Numbered from the stretch's first letter, positions 26,014 through 35,620 are shown. The stretch is DNA of 64,000 nucleotides from JBKECP01 sp047974765 (GCA_047974765.1 JBKECP010000013.1:1-64000), one strand, 5' to 3'. Translations and numbers: made by a program. The notes: generated by a model not told the origin, from the letters alone.

Positions 26014-26128
26014 CTGGTCTGTTGTCCTTTTGAATAATTCCCCGATTGTAGCCTGACTGACGCCGGGGTGAAGCAGGCAAATGGCAGTAAGTGAAGGTTA
26101 ATGTGAGTTGGCTCGCAGATCCAGCCAA

Positions 26129-26539
26129 CTACTTTTCTGGATCAAAGGCCAGTACCTGTATCTGCGGGTCGCGGCTGCCTTTTTGTTCGTGCAGGCGTTG
26201 CAGGTAGTCCTGCCAGCGCGCCGCCTGCTCGGTGGCGAGCTGGTAGAGGTAATCCCAGCTGTACAGGCCACTGTCGTGGCCGTCGTCAAAAATAATTTGC
26301 AAAGCGTAGTGCCCAACGCTTTGCAGGCCGGTGATATTGACGTTGACCTTGCCGGTTTGCAGCACTTCCTGGCCTTCTCCGTGGCCGCGCACTTCGGCTG
26401 AGGGAGAGTACACGCGCAGGTATTCGCAGCTTAGGCGATAGCTGTTGCCTCCACCGTCATTATTGGTATAAACCAGCTCCAACTCCTTCGACTTGCGATG
26501 CAGATGGATATTCCGGGGGCGTGGAAGGTGAGCTGTCAT
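26129..26539 (-). CDS. DUF971 / gamma-butyrobetaine hydroxylase N-terminal-like protein
   Basis: 136 residues. Motifs: IHLHRKSKELELVYTN, YRLSCEYLRVYSPSAEV and GHYALQIIFDDGHDSGLYSW with LYQLA following. These DUF971 proteins accompany hslUV in Pseudomonas-like genomes, and related ones take part in iron-sulfur or carnitine metabolism. Start is 12 bp after the hslU stop. Function unknown. Confidence 0.87.
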   Translation of the reverse strand: MTAHLPRPRNIHLHRKSKELELVYTNNDGGGNSYRLSCEYLRVYSPSAEVRGHGEGQEVLQTGKVNVNITGLQSVGHYALQIIFDDGHDSGLYSWDYLYQLATEQAARWQDYLQRLHEQKGSRDPQIQVLAFDPEK

Positions 26540-26551
26540 CGTCTTTATACG

Positions 26552-27895
26552 TTATAAAATAAAGCGTGACAGGTCTTCGTCGCCTGACAGAGTAGCCAGT
26601 TGATCATCGACATAAGCTGTGTCAATGATCAGACCCTGGCCGCTGAGACTGCTGTCGGCGGCGTTAAACGAGACGTTCTCCAGTAGTCGTTCCATTACCG
26701 TATGCAGGCGGCGGGCACCGATATTCTCGGTTTTCTCATTGACCTGCCAGGCAGTTTCTGCGATACGGCGAATGCCGTCTCCGGTAAAACGAATATCCAT
26801 GCCTTCGGTGGCCAGTAGTGCCTGGTACTGCTCAGTAAGGGAGGCGTTGGGCTCAGTCAGAATGCGCTCAAAGTCCTCTGGTGTGAGCGCGTCCAGCTCC
26901 ACCCGAATTGGCAAACGACCCTGCAATTCAGGGATGAGGTCTGAGGGTTTGGCCAGGTGAAAGGCGCCGGAAGCGATAAACAGGATATGGTCGGTTTTAA
27001 TCGGGCCGTGTTTGGTGCTGACGGTCGAACCCTCGATCAGCGGCAGCAAGTCGCGCTGTACGCCTTCGCGGGAGACGTCCGCACCGGCGCCTTCGGAGCG
27101 TTTGGCCACCTTATCCAGTTCATCTATAAAAACGATGCCATTTTGTTCAGCGGCTTCGATGGCCTTTTGCTTGAGTTCATCTTCGTTGACCAGTTTGGCT
27201 GCTTCTTCCTCAGTGAGTGCATCAAAGGCTGTTCTGACCGGCATACGTCGGATTTTGCGCTGTTGTTGCGACATATTGGCAAACATGCTCTGCAACTGGT
27301 TGGTCATTTCTTCCATGCCGGGTGGCGCCATGATTTCAACACCGGCGGGTGTGCTCAGCTGAACTTCAATTTCTTTGTCATCGAGGCGTTTTTCCCGCAG
27401 CTGCTTACGTAGCATCTGGCGGGTGGCGGCACCGGGAGCTTCGCCGCCTTCGTTGCTGATGGTCGTACTGTTGCCGCGTGCTGGTGGCAGCAATATATCC
27501 AGTATGCGCTCTTCGGCGGCCTCTTCAGCCCGTGAGCGCACCCGGCTCATGGCCTGTTCGCGGTACATTTTGATAGCCATGTCGGCCAGTTCGCGGATGA
27601 TGGATTCAACGTCGCGGCCAACATAGCCCACCTCGGTGAACTTGGTTGCCTCCACCTTGACGAAGGGTGCGTTGGCCAGTTTTGCCAGGCGACGGGCAAT
27701 CTCGGTCTTGCCGACCCCGGTAGGTCCGATCATCAAAATATTTTTGGGGCTGATCTCGGCGCGCAGCTCTTCACTGAGCTGCATCCGGCGCCAGCGGTTG
27801 CGCAGCGCAATAGCAACAGCACGTTTGGCATCCTGCTGGCCGATAATAAAGTGGTCCAGTTCGGAAACAATTTCTCTGGGGGTCATATTGGACAT
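26552..27895 (-). CDS. hslU: ATP-dependent protease ATPase subunit HslU
   Basis: 447 residues, AAA+ unfoldase. Walker A GPTGVGKTEIARRLAK, Walker B IVFIDELDKVAKR, an intermediate (I) domain at about 110-240, sensor region RRLHTVMERLL, and C-terminal DLSRFIL, which docks into HslV. GYVGRD pore motif present. The true start may be three codons downstream (MTPREIV). Eight bp after hslV. Confidence 0.96.
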   Translation of the reverse strand: MSNMTPREIVSELDHFIIGQQDAKRAVAIALRNRWRRMQLSEELRAEISPKNILMIGPTGVGKTEIARRLAKLANAPFVKVEATKFTEVGYVGRDVESIIRELADMAIKMYREQAMSRVRSRAEEAAEERILDILLPPARGNSTTISNEGGEAPGAATRQMLRKQLREKRLDDKEIEVQLSTPAGVEIMAPPGMEEMTNQLQSMFANMSQQQRKIRRMPVRTAFDALTEEEAAKLVNEDELKQKAIEAAEQNGIVFIDELDKVAKRSEGAGADVSREGVQRDLLPLIEGSTVSTKHGPIKTDHILFIASGAFHLAKPSDLIPELQGRLPIRVELDALTPEDFERILTEPNASLTEQYQALLATEGMDIRFTGDGIRRIAETAWQVNEKTENIGARRLHTVMERLLENVSFNAADSSLSGQGLIIDTAYVDDQLATLSGDEDLSRFIL

Positions 27896-27903
27896 GCTAA
27901 AAC

Positions 27904-28443
27904 CTAAAAATTGAGTTGTTCGATGGTCTGGTTATGATTGGTGTAGATGCAGATATCACCTGCAATTGACAGACCTTTTTCTACAATTTCACGGGCACTG
28001 AGATCGGTGTTGTCCAGCAGGGCGCGTGCAGCACTCTGGGCGAAGGGACCGCCAGAGCCAATGGCGATGAGGTTGTCTTCCGGCTCAATGACGTCACCAT
28101 TACCAGTGATAATCAAGGAGGTTTCCTTGTCTGCCACTGCCAGCAGGGCTTCAAGCTGACGCAATGAACGCTCGGTACGCCAGGCCTTGGCCAACTCTAC
28201 GGCTGCTCGCACCAAATGTCCCTGGTGTTTGTCGAGCTGGGCCTCAAACAGTTCAAATAAAGTGAAGGCGTCGGCAGTGCCACCAGCAAAACCCGCCAGC
28301 ACCTGATCCTTGTGCAGACGGCGCACTTTGCGGGCATTGCCTTTCATCACGGTGTTGCCCATTGATACCTGGCCGTCACCGCCGATCACGACAGCATCGC
28401 CCCGGCGCACGGAAAGGATGGTTGTACCTCTGAATTGTTCCAC
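27904..28443 (-). CDS. hslV: ATP-dependent protease peptidase subunit HslV
   Basis: 179 residues, GTG start with AGGAG 7 bp upstream. Begins MEQFRGTTILSVRR, so the catalytic threonine follows a short six-residue leader that must be removed. GDGQVSMG and GSGGPFAQSAARALLDNT are the family patterns. Proteasome-like beta fold, double hexamer with HslU. Confidence 0.95.
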   Translation of the reverse strand: MEQFRGTTILSVRRGDAVVIGGDGQVSMGNTVMKGNARKVRRLHKDQVLAGFAGGTADAFTLFELFEAQLDKHQGHLVRAAVELAKAWRTERSLRQLEALLAVADKETSLIITGNGDVIEPEDNLIAIGSGGPFAQSAARALLDNTDLSAREIVEKGLSIAGDICIYTNHNQTIEQLNF

Positions 28444-28470
28444 GTTGTATCTCCTGCATGCGTAGCAGGG

Positions 28471-28499
28471 TTTTGGGGGCAGGGAGCGGCTTTTTCAAG
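28471..28499 (-). promoter_or_regulatory. Candidate heat-shock (sigma-32) promoter for hslVU
   Basis: On the minus strand CTTGAAA (28493-28499) is followed after 14 bases by CCCCAAAA (28471-28478). This approaches the sigma-32 pattern CTTGAAA-N11-16-CCCCATNT. It lies about 30 bp upstream of the hslV GTG, in the short gap after the ftsN-like gene. hslVU is a heat-shock operon in enteric bacteria. Confidence 0.5.
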
Positions 28500-28534
28500 C
28501 GCCACCTTCGATACACAGGTGGCGTAATGACAGA

Positions 28535-29137
28535 TTAACTCTGGCGCTTGAGCAGCAGGGTGTCGATATCCTGATTAATGGTCAGACTGCGAGCCCGGGA
28601 CATTTTGCTATGGGAGTCAAAGGGGCCGAGAAATACACGGAACCAGCGGCCGTTGTCGGTGGTGGATTCTTCGATGCGAGGCTCCAGCCCCAACAGGAGT
28701 AATTCGGCGCGGCGACGGTCGGCATCTTCGCGCTGGCGGAAGGAACCCGCCTGCAAAAGATAGGTGGTTCTGGCTGTGCTGGCGCGGGGTTTGGCCACTT
28801 CAGCTGGATCTACCTCTACATCAATAGTCTGTTCTGGCAGCATCGTGTAAAAATCAAAGCGCGGTTTGGCAGGGCTGGCTTTATCACTGTCACTACCGGT
28901 TGCTGCGGGTTCTTCCTGTACAGCAGAGGCAATTTCTGTGTCAGTTGCCTGTTCCTGCTCCGGGGGCAGATTGACCAAATACAAACCCAACGCAAACAGC
29001 AGGCCACTGACGAAGCCTGAGCCATACCAGCGCCATACACTGGGCTGTGGCGCTGCGACCTCCGGTTGTCGGCTGGCACCTGCGCGACGGCTGGTGTTGC
29101 GGCGGGATGAGGTATTACTACTGTTGGCGCGGGCCAT
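28535..29137 (-). CDS. SPOR-domain cell division protein, FtsN-like
   Basis: 200 residues. Short basic cytoplasmic N-terminus (SSRRNTSRRAGASRQP), one transmembrane helix at about residues 38-53 (SGFVSGLLFALGLYLVN), a Pro/Ala/Glu-rich periplasmic linker, and a C-terminal SPOR domain (YLLQAGSFRQREDADRRRAE, LGPFDSHSKMSRAR) that binds denuded septal glycan. Located between argS and hslV, as in pseudomonads. Start is 1 bp after the argS stop. Confidence 0.83.
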   Translation of the reverse strand: MARANSSNTSSRRNTSRRAGASRQPEVAAPQPSVWRWYGSGFVSGLLFALGLYLVNLPPEQEQATDTEIASAVQEEPAATGSDSDKASPAKPRFDFYTMLPEQTIDVEVDPAEVAKPRASTARTTYLLQAGSFRQREDADRRRAELLLLGLEPRIEESTTDNGRWFRVFLGPFDSHSKMSRARSLTINQDIDTLLLKRQS

Positions 29138-29138
29138 A

Positions 29139-30827
29139 CTACATACTCTCCGGAGCGGATACGCCCAGCAGTGTCAGGCCGTTGGCGATTACCTGTCGCA
29201 CAGCTATACTCAGGGCGACACGGGCATTGCGCAGTTCGTCATTTTCCACCAGTACTTTGTGAGCGTTGTACCAGGTATGAAAGTAACCGGCCAGCTCGCG
29301 CAGGTAGTTGGCAAGGCTGTGGGGCTCGCTGTTGCGGGCGGCTGCAGTTACTATCTCAGGATAGGCATCGAGCTGCCTGAGCAGAGCGGTTTCATGATCT
29401 TCGTTCAGGTGTGACAGGTTGGCGATGCCGTCTTCGACCTGCCACTGGCCACCAGCCTGCTCCAGTTTGCGCAGCATGCTGCATACACGGGCGTGGGCGT
29501 ACTGGATATAATAGACGGGATTGTCGTTGCTCTGTGACAGGGCCAGATCGATATCAAAGGTGATCTGTGAGCCGGGGCCGCGAGCTACCAGGAAATAGCG
29601 GGTGGCGTCCCGACCAACTTCGTCGATCAAATCCCGCAGGGTGACATAGCTGCCGGCGCGCTTGGCCAGTTTTACCTCCTCGCCACCGCGCATCACCATC
29701 ACCATCTGGTGTAGCACATATTCCGGCCAGTTCACGGGAATACCCGCATCAAGAGCTTGCAGGCCGGCTCGCACCCGGGTGACGGTGCTGTGGTGGTCGG
29801 CCCCCTGTTCGTTGATAACCCGACCAAAGCCACGTTGCCACTTGTTCAGGTGATAGGCGATATCAGGCAGGAAGTAGGTATAGCCACCCTCGCGCTTGCG
29901 CATGACCCGATCCTTGTCGTCGCCAAAATCGGTGGTGCGTAACCACAGGGCGCCATCCTGTTCGTAGGTGTGACCATTGGCAATCAGTTTGTCGACGGTG
30001 GCTGTCACTTCACCACTGTCATACAGTGAGGACTCCAGAAAATAGACGTCGAAATTGACGGCAAAAGCCTTCAGGTCGAGATCCTGTTCACGCCGCAGAT
30101 AGGCAACAGCAAAATTGCGGATGGCATCGAGATCATCAGGATTGGCGGCGCCACTCACATGTCGGCCCTGGGTGTCAATTTTATCACCTGCCATATAGGC
30201 GCTGGCCACATCCACAATGTAGTCGCCGCGATAACCGTCTTCCGGCCAGCCGGTGTCGTCTGGCTTCAGATCCCTGCAGCGAGCCTGTACTGACAGCGCC
30301 AGCTTGCTGATCTGAGCGCCGGCATCGTTGTAATAGAACTCGCTGCTGACCTGCCAGCCGGTAGCGCTGAGCAAACGGCAGAGACTGTCGCCAACAGCTG
30401 CTCCGCGACCATGACCCACATGCAGTGGACCGGTGGGGTTGGCAGATACATACTCCACTTGCACCCGGCGACCCTGGCCTTCGTTGCTGGTACCAAAGCG
30501 CTCACCCTGTTCGAGAATGCGCTGTACTACTGCCTGATTGGAGTCGCTGGACAGAAAAAAGTTGATAAAACCAGGGCCGGCCACTTCGCTCGCACGGATA
30601 AGCGCTGATGTCGGCAGGGCTTCGCAGATCAGCTGTGCCAGTACCCGTGGCTGCATACTGGCTGCCTTGGCCAGAGTAAGGGCGATATTGCTGGCCAGAT
30701 CACCGTGGCTCGGATCCCTGGTGCGATCAATCTGGATATTGGCTGGTGGCAGGTCGGCAGGCAGTTTGCCCTGACCTTGCAGTGTGCTCAGGGCTTGCTG
30801 GATCAGTGTGGTGAGTTCTTGCTTCAT
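29139..30827 (-). CDS. argS: Arginyl-tRNA synthetase
   Basis: 562 residues, class I. HIGH motif as HVGH in NPTGPLHVGHGRGAAVG; KMSKS-like signature KLAKRAGSYVTL; DALR anticodon-binding C-terminus ending LLGVSAPESM. Charges tRNA-Arg. No signs of disruption. Divergent from the SDR gene, 233 bp away; nothing definite is seen in that gap. Confidence 0.96.
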   Translation of the reverse strand: MKQELTTLIQQALSTLQGQGKLPADLPPANIQIDRTRDPSHGDLASNIALTLAKAASMQPRVLAQLICEALPTSALIRASEVAGPGFINFFLSSDSNQAVVQRILEQGERFGTSNEGQGRRVQVEYVSANPTGPLHVGHGRGAAVGDSLCRLLSATGWQVSSEFYYNDAGAQISKLALSVQARCRDLKPDDTGWPEDGYRGDYIVDVASAYMAGDKIDTQGRHVSGAANPDDLDAIRNFAVAYLRREQDLDLKAFAVNFDVYFLESSLYDSGEVTATVDKLIANGHTYEQDGALWLRTTDFGDDKDRVMRKREGGYTYFLPDIAYHLNKWQRGFGRVINEQGADHHSTVTRVRAGLQALDAGIPVNWPEYVLHQMVMVMRGGEEVKLAKRAGSYVTLRDLIDEVGRDATRYFLVARGPGSQITFDIDLALSQSNDNPVYYIQYAHARVCSMLRKLEQAGGQWQVEDGIANLSHLNEDHETALLRQLDAYPEIVTAAARNSEPHSLANYLRELAGYFHTWYNAHKVLVENDELRNARVALSIAVRQVIANGLTLLGVSAPESM

Positions 30828-31060
30828 CTATATACAGACTGCTTCATTACATAGTTTAGGTGAGGCCATCATTAGAGATAACTTCTGGTGGCGAGAGGCG
30901 GCTATTATCCCTACATCGGAAGGCCTTGGCCACCCGCCTGTAATTGAAGTGAAAGCTGTATCAACCAACAAAGCACTGGCTTTGTTGTGCCAGGCAAAAG
31001 AAACTATAGAAAAAATGATCTTTTTATTATGGCTTAATCACCGACAGAGGAGTGCAAACC

Positions 31061-31819
31061 ATGAGCGATAAAGAGTTTGATGGCAAAGTGGCCCTGGTTA
31101 CGGGAGGTTCGCGTGGTATCGGGCGGGCCATTTGTCTGGCGCTGGCCCGACAAGGTGCGAAGGTTGCTATCAATTACAGTGCCCGGCAAGACGCCGCACT
31201 AAAAACCCGGAGTGCCATAGAGTCTTTGGGTGGGCGCTGTGAAATAGTTCAGGCTGATATCAGTGATGCGGCTCAGGTCAACGAGATGGTAAAAAATGTT
31301 GAACAAATACTCGGGCCGGTAGATTTACTGGTTACCAGTGCAGGTATCGCCGAGGCCAATACTCATCAGGATCTGGACTTTGCCACATGGCAGCGCATCA
31401 TGCAGGTGAATCTGGATGGTACCTTTTTACCGGTATGGGCGGTGAAAGACGGTATGATTGATCGCGGCTATGGGCGCATTGTCTGTGTGGCTTCAATTGC
31501 AGGCCTTGCACCGCGTGGACAAATGCTGGCCTATGGTACCTCCAAGGCCGCTGTTGTTGCTCTGGTGCGAAATTGTGCGCAGGCATTTGCACCTGCTGTT
31601 CGTATAAATGCCTTGGCACCTGGACTGATCGAGAGTGATATGTCCTCTGAGATGGGGCCTGCGATGAAACAGGCTATGGTGGATGCCAGTATGTTAAAGC
31701 GTGCAGGAACCGTCGAAGAAATGGCAGAGGCGACACTGTTTTTATTATCCGAACGCTCAAGTTTTACAACGGGGCAAACTCTGGTAGCTGATGGCGGGCG
31801 TGTCACCTTGCCAGGCTGA
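31061..31819 (+). CDS. Short-chain dehydrogenase/reductase, FabG-like
   Basis: 252 residues from ATG 31061, with GAGGAG at 31046-31051. Cofactor loop VTGGSRGIGRAI, VTSAGIAE, catalytic Ser in CVASIAGLAPRG and Tyr/Lys in AYGTSK, and ALAPGLIESDM. The NN-Y-like motif after the second strand (AINYSARQDAA) favours NADPH. Could reduce a beta-ketoacyl thioester or another carbonyl; the substrate is not deducible. Not part of the usual argS-priA neighbourhood, so probably an insertion. Confidence 0.82.
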   Translation: MSDKEFDGKVALVTGGSRGIGRAICLALARQGAKVAINYSARQDAALKTRSAIESLGGRCEIVQADISDAAQVNEMVKNVEQILGPVDLLVTSAGIAEANTHQDLDFATWQRIMQVNLDGTFLPVWAVKDGMIDRGYGRIVCVASIAGLAPRGQMLAYGTSKAAVVALVRNCAQAFAPAVRINALAPGLIESDMSSEMGPAMKQAMVDASMLKRAGTVEEMAEATLFLLSERSSFTTGQTLVADGGRVTLPG

Positions 31820-31940
31820 TAGGTTAAGCAAATCGTGTAAAAACCGATAAAAATGATAAATACATCATAAGTGTCCATCGCGTGGCATCCCTGAAAATAG
31901 CGCTTATCCTTATATTGAAGGTGTTTCAGGAGTTGTGGTT

Positions 31941-32768
31941 ATGGGTTGGCAGAGCAGGCCGGTTATTGTTCTGTTTGTCGCTTTTTTGGGATTGTTTGCA
32001 TCGACTGTTCATGCACAATCACTAATGTTGGCGCAAAACTATGATGCACAGGACGTTGCCGGTTGGCTGGCCAGTGAAAAGCTTGATGGTGTGCGCGGAT
32101 ACTGGACAGGCGATATCTTGATCTCCCGCCAGAACAAGCGGTTTTATCCACCTGCCGGGTTTACTGAGGGTTTTCCGCCTTTTGCTTTGGATGGCGAGCT
32201 GTACATGGGGCCCGGACAATTTGCCGATACCAGCGGCAAAATCCGTAAAGGTGAGCACTGGTCAGGAATTAAGTTACATGTGTTTGATGTTCCCGAAGCC
32301 AAAGGCGGTCTGTTGATGCGCCTGGAAAAAATCAGGCAGTGGCTGACCGTACATCCTGAGGCCAATATTGCAGTGATTGAACAAGTCCCTGTCCATGGTA
32401 TTACTGAAGCACAGGCGATGCTGGATCAAATAATGAATAAGGGAGGTGAAGGCGTGATTTTGCGTGACCCGAATGCGCCGTATCTGCGCACACGCAGCAA
32501 ATCCATGCTGAAACTGAAACGCTGGCAGGATGATGAATGCACCATCACGGCCCATCTTCCCGGCAAAGGCAAATACCAAGGTTTGCTGGGTGCGGTGGAA
32601 TGCCGTTGGCTGGATGGGCAGATAATTCGTTTGGGTTCGGGCTTTTCCGATGCTGAGCGCGCCGCTCCGCCACCTGTTGGTCAGGTTGTGAGCTTTCGCT
32701 ATCACGGTTTGACCAAGTATGGCAAACCTCGTTTTGCTACGTTCTGGCGGATTCGCAATATGCAGTAA
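31941..32768 (+). CDS. ATP-dependent DNA ligase, periplasmic Lig E type
   Basis: 275 residues from ATG 31941 (AGGAG at 31928-31932). A signal peptide (FLGLFASTVHAQ) precedes a minimal ligase: adenylation lysine in SEKLDGVRGYWTG (KxDG), then FALDGELYM, EGVILRDPNAPY and the LKLKRW motif, with a C-terminal OB fold. This is the layout of Lig E, the exported ATP ligase of proteobacteria, thought to act on extracellular or incoming DNA. The window also has type IV pilus assembly and comF genes, so a link to DNA uptake is possible but unproven. Confidence 0.86.
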   Translation: MGWQSRPVIVLFVAFLGLFASTVHAQSLMLAQNYDAQDVAGWLASEKLDGVRGYWTGDILISRQNKRFYPPAGFTEGFPPFALDGELYMGPGQFADTSGKIRKGEHWSGIKLHVFDVPEAKGGLLMRLEKIRQWLTVHPEANIAVIEQVPVHGITEAQAMLDQIMNKGGEGVILRDPNAPYLRTRSKSMLKLKRWQDDECTITAHLPGKGKYQGLLGAVECRWLDGQIIRLGSGFSDAERAAPPPVGQVVSFRYHGLTKYGKPRFATFWRIRNMQ

Positions 32769-32836
32769 TAGCCATTGGCATCAGGAGTGGCAAGGACGGC
32801 GGCTTGTCCGGTGCCTGTGCGCTGCTTGTTACACGC

Positions 32837-35038
32837 TTACATCTCTGTAGGATCAATATCAATAAACCAGTTCAAGCCCTTGCGCCGGGGCAGTGTCTGC
32901 GCCAATTCCACCAGCTGGCGGGTAGCTGTACGGGTGGCTTGCCGGTTGCTGCTGATTAGCAATAGCTGGCTGCGGTAGCGCCCTTTGCGTCGGGGCAGTG
33001 GGGAGGGCAAAGGACCAATGAGCTGGCAGCCGACTATCGCACTTTGCTGCTCAAAGGCCTTGCGCAATAAGGCTAAAAAATCTTCACCGGTATTGGCATC
33101 ACTGCAATCAGTTCGCAGCATGGCCAGTTGACCAAAGGGCGGAAGTCCGCTTGTCTGACGCTGTTTGAGCAGGGTCTGAGCCTGTTCACTGTAACTTTGA
33201 TAAAGACTGGCCTGTAACAGGGGGTGGTCGGGGTGCCGGGTTTGCAAAATAACCTGGCCCTTCGCCTCGGCCCGCCCCGCTCGTCCGGCTACCTGGGTCA
33301 ATAATTGGGCCATGCGTTCTTCACCGCGAAAATCTGCACTAAACAGCAGTGCATCGGTATCCAGTACGGCCACCAGCGTGACCGCCGGGAAGTGATGACC
33401 TTTGGTCAGCATCTGGGTACCCAGTAAAATGCAGGGCTCGCCTTTAGTCACTTCATTACTGAGTATTTGCATGGCGCCCTTGCCGCGCATGGAGTCGCTA
33501 TCAACCCGGTAGATTGGCCAGCGACTGAAATGCTGCTGTAGATATTGTTCGGCCTGCTCGGTGCCGATACCAGCAGTAGCCAGTTGTGCGCTGCGGCACT
33601 GGGGGCAATTTGCTGGCAGGCGTGTACGGGCATTGCAGTGGTGGCAGCGCAGCTGGCGGCGATACCTGTGTACCGTCAGACGGGCATCGCAATGGCGACA
33701 GTCGGCAATCCAGCCACAGTCATGGCATTGCAGGGTGGGTGCATAACCGCGCCGGTTCAAAAACAGCAGGCATTGTTGGCCCGCATTTAGGGTGTCACCA
33801 ATGGCCTGTAAGAGGGCTTCGGATAGCCCGCCCTGCAAGGGTTGTTTGCGAATGTCCAGTGCGCTTAGTCTGGGCGGGCTGGCGCCCCCTGCTCGCTGCT
33901 TCAGGCGGTGGTGTTGATAGCGTTTGCGCAGTGCGTTGTGCAGTGACTCCAGCGAGGGGGTGGCGCTGCCGAGGACCACCGGACAGTTGCAGAGCTGGCT
34001 GCGTTTGATGGCCAGATCCCGGGCATTGTAGCGAAAGCCGTCCTGTTGTTTGTAGGAGCTGTCATGTTCTTCATCAATCACAATGACTCCCGGCCAGGCC
34101 ATGGGGACAAACACGGCTGAACGAGTGCCGATGATAATGTGGGCGTGCCCCGTGCGGGCAGCTTCCCAGGCACGATAGCGTTCACCCTCAGCCAGACCTG
34201 AGTGCAGGCTGACGATATCTGCATCAAAACGATGCTGAAAACGGGCCAGCGTCTGGGGGCTAAGGCCGATTTCCGGTACCAATACCAGCGCCTGTTGCCC
34301 ACGCTGCAGGCAATCGGCAATTAGCTGCAAATAGACTTCGGTCTTGCCGCTACCGGTAACGCCCTCCAGCAGATGACAGGAAAAACCGCCCATGTTGTCG
34401 ACTATGGCATCCAGTGCGCACTGCTGTTCTTCGTTCAGAGTCAGTGCGGCGCAACTCACACTGCCCCTGCGGGGCGGTTGCGTCAGAATGCAGCGCTGGG
34501 CCAGCCCCTTTTTGGCCAGCTCACGCAGAGCAGCAGGGCTGATCTCGTGTTCTGCCAGTGTCTGTTCATTGCAGGCGCCGACTTCTAACAGATGCCTCAG
34601 CGCCTGCTGCTGCTTGTGGGCGCGCTTGAGGGCATCTGGTGGCAGACCGAGCCCACGCTCTGTCAGCATCCAGGCTTTTTCACCAACGGCGTCGGCCTCT
34701 GTGCCCCGGCGCAGTTGCTGGGGAAGGGCGGCACTGAAAACTTCGCCAAGGGGATGTTGGTAATAGCTGCTGGCCCACTGGCACAGGTTGACCAGGTCCG
34801 GCGGTAGCAGTGATTGTTCGTCCAGAATCTCCAGCGCAGGGCGCAACTGGTCGACATCGATACTGGCTGTGTCGACCACAGCCTGTAGTACGCCAATGAC
34901 ATCGCGGGAACCAAAAGGCACGCGAAGGCGGCAGCCCGCGGTCAGACTGGCAAGTGCCTCGGGGCTTGCTTCTTCTGGAGGCAAATAGTCAAAGAGGCGG
35001 TGCAGTGGTGAAGGCACGGCCAGACGAAGTATGGACAT
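32837..35038 (-). CDS. priA: Primosomal replication restart helicase PriA
   Basis: 733 residues from ATG 35038 (MSILRLAVPSPLHRLFDYL), close to the 732 of E. coli; the in-frame extension to 35107 is not expected. Walker A GVTGSGKTEVYLQ, DEEH box VIDEEHDSSYKQ, two zinc-binding clusters (CHDCGWIADCRHCDA; CHHCNARTRLPANCPQC). Restarts stalled forks. Convergent with the ligase gene. Confidence 0.95.
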   Translation of the reverse strand: MSILRLAVPSPLHRLFDYLPPEEASPEALASLTAGCRLRVPFGSRDVIGVLQAVVDTASIDVDQLRPALEILDEQSLLPPDLVNLCQWASSYYQHPLGEVFSAALPQQLRRGTEADAVGEKAWMLTERGLGLPPDALKRAHKQQQALRHLLEVGACNEQTLAEHEISPAALRELAKKGLAQRCILTQPPRRGSVSCAALTLNEEQQCALDAIVDNMGGFSCHLLEGVTGSGKTEVYLQLIADCLQRGQQALVLVPEIGLSPQTLARFQHRFDADIVSLHSGLAEGERYRAWEAARTGHAHIIIGTRSAVFVPMAWPGVIVIDEEHDSSYKQQDGFRYNARDLAIKRSQLCNCPVVLGSATPSLESLHNALRKRYQHHRLKQRAGGASPPRLSALDIRKQPLQGGLSEALLQAIGDTLNAGQQCLLFLNRRGYAPTLQCHDCGWIADCRHCDARLTVHRYRRQLRCHHCNARTRLPANCPQCRSAQLATAGIGTEQAEQYLQQHFSRWPIYRVDSDSMRGKGAMQILSNEVTKGEPCILLGTQMLTKGHHFPAVTLVAVLDTDALLFSADFRGEERMAQLLTQVAGRAGRAEAKGQVILQTRHPDHPLLQASLYQSYSEQAQTLLKQRQTSGLPPFGQLAMLRTDCSDANTGEDFLALLRKAFEQQSAIVGCQLIGPLPSPLPRRKGRYRSQLLLISSNRQATRTATRQLVELAQTLPRRKGLNWFIDIDPTEM

Positions 35039-35132
35039 TGCGCCTTTGGTCCCGATTAAACAGCAAGTGGATGTGGTGGGTGATTGTAGCAAAAGGAATG
35101 CGTGCAACGCATTTTGCCCCGGGATATGAATA

Positions 35133-35339
35133 ATCCTGGAATCCGCGGTTGGACGTGCCCAATGGTGCTGTAATTGGTGTGTCAGGCAAGGCGGAGCAAC
35201 GCCGCCTGACGCATCGAGTACAGTGCCAGTGGGTGGGTAGCGCCCTCATCCGCAAGGTGAATGCAACCAAAGACAAAACGTCCAGTGGTTATGCGACTTT
35301 CAATGACAAAATAAGCAGTTCAACTGCGGATTTCAGGAT
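35133..35339 (+). repeat. Dispersed repeat family 1, copy 2 (207 bp, best-preserved ends)
   Basis: Lies between priA and rpmE. The left end ATCCTGGAATCCGCGGTTGG and the reverse complement of the right end ATCCTGAAATCCGCAGTTGA match at 19 of the first 22 positions (third mismatch at position 20). Internal hairpin at 35180-35209: GTCAGGC/GCCTGAC with inner GGCG/CGCC. Flanks are AATA on the left and AATTTATT on the right; no certain target duplication. An open frame on the minus strand inside the repeat is also found in copy 3. Confidence 0.85.
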
Positions 35340-35620
35340 AATTTATTACTGGAATATCAGGGTGCCTGATAGCTTCAAATCCTCTTGTTATTCTGGTGTC
35401 GGTTTGCTCGAATCAAGGTCTTTTGTGAAACCGGGCAGAATACTTGCTACAGAACCGGACTGATTATTTGCTACCTGCACTCTGTCGGGCAGGGCTTGTG
35501 TATTGACCAGGCTCTGGTAAGATGCGCGGCTGTTTTTACCTCCGGACTTTGGTGTCTGGTGGATCAGGTACGGTGCCCGGCGCAGGATCGGGTGGCGGTA
35601 CTGTTAAAAAGGAGAGAACC
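35340..35620. promoter_or_regulatory. Region upstream of rpmE, with a candidate promoter
   Basis: 281 bp without a gene between repeat copy 2 and rpmE. TTGTGT (35496-35501), then 16 bases, then TAAGAT (35518-35523) is a plausible sigma-70 promoter about 100 bp upstream of the start. I see no zinc-regulator (Zur) box or conserved leader. Confidence 0.35.

Noticed and set aside
30784..31071. Plus-strand frame between argS and the SDR gene
   Set aside because: It starts inside argS on the opposite strand, has no ribosome binding site and shows no recognisable motif.
35149..35324. Integron attC site within repeat family 1 (GTTGGAC and GTTCAAC look like core sites)
   Set aside because: The motifs are in the reverse order to an attC site (GTTRRRY left, RYYYAAC right), and there is no integrase or cassette array.
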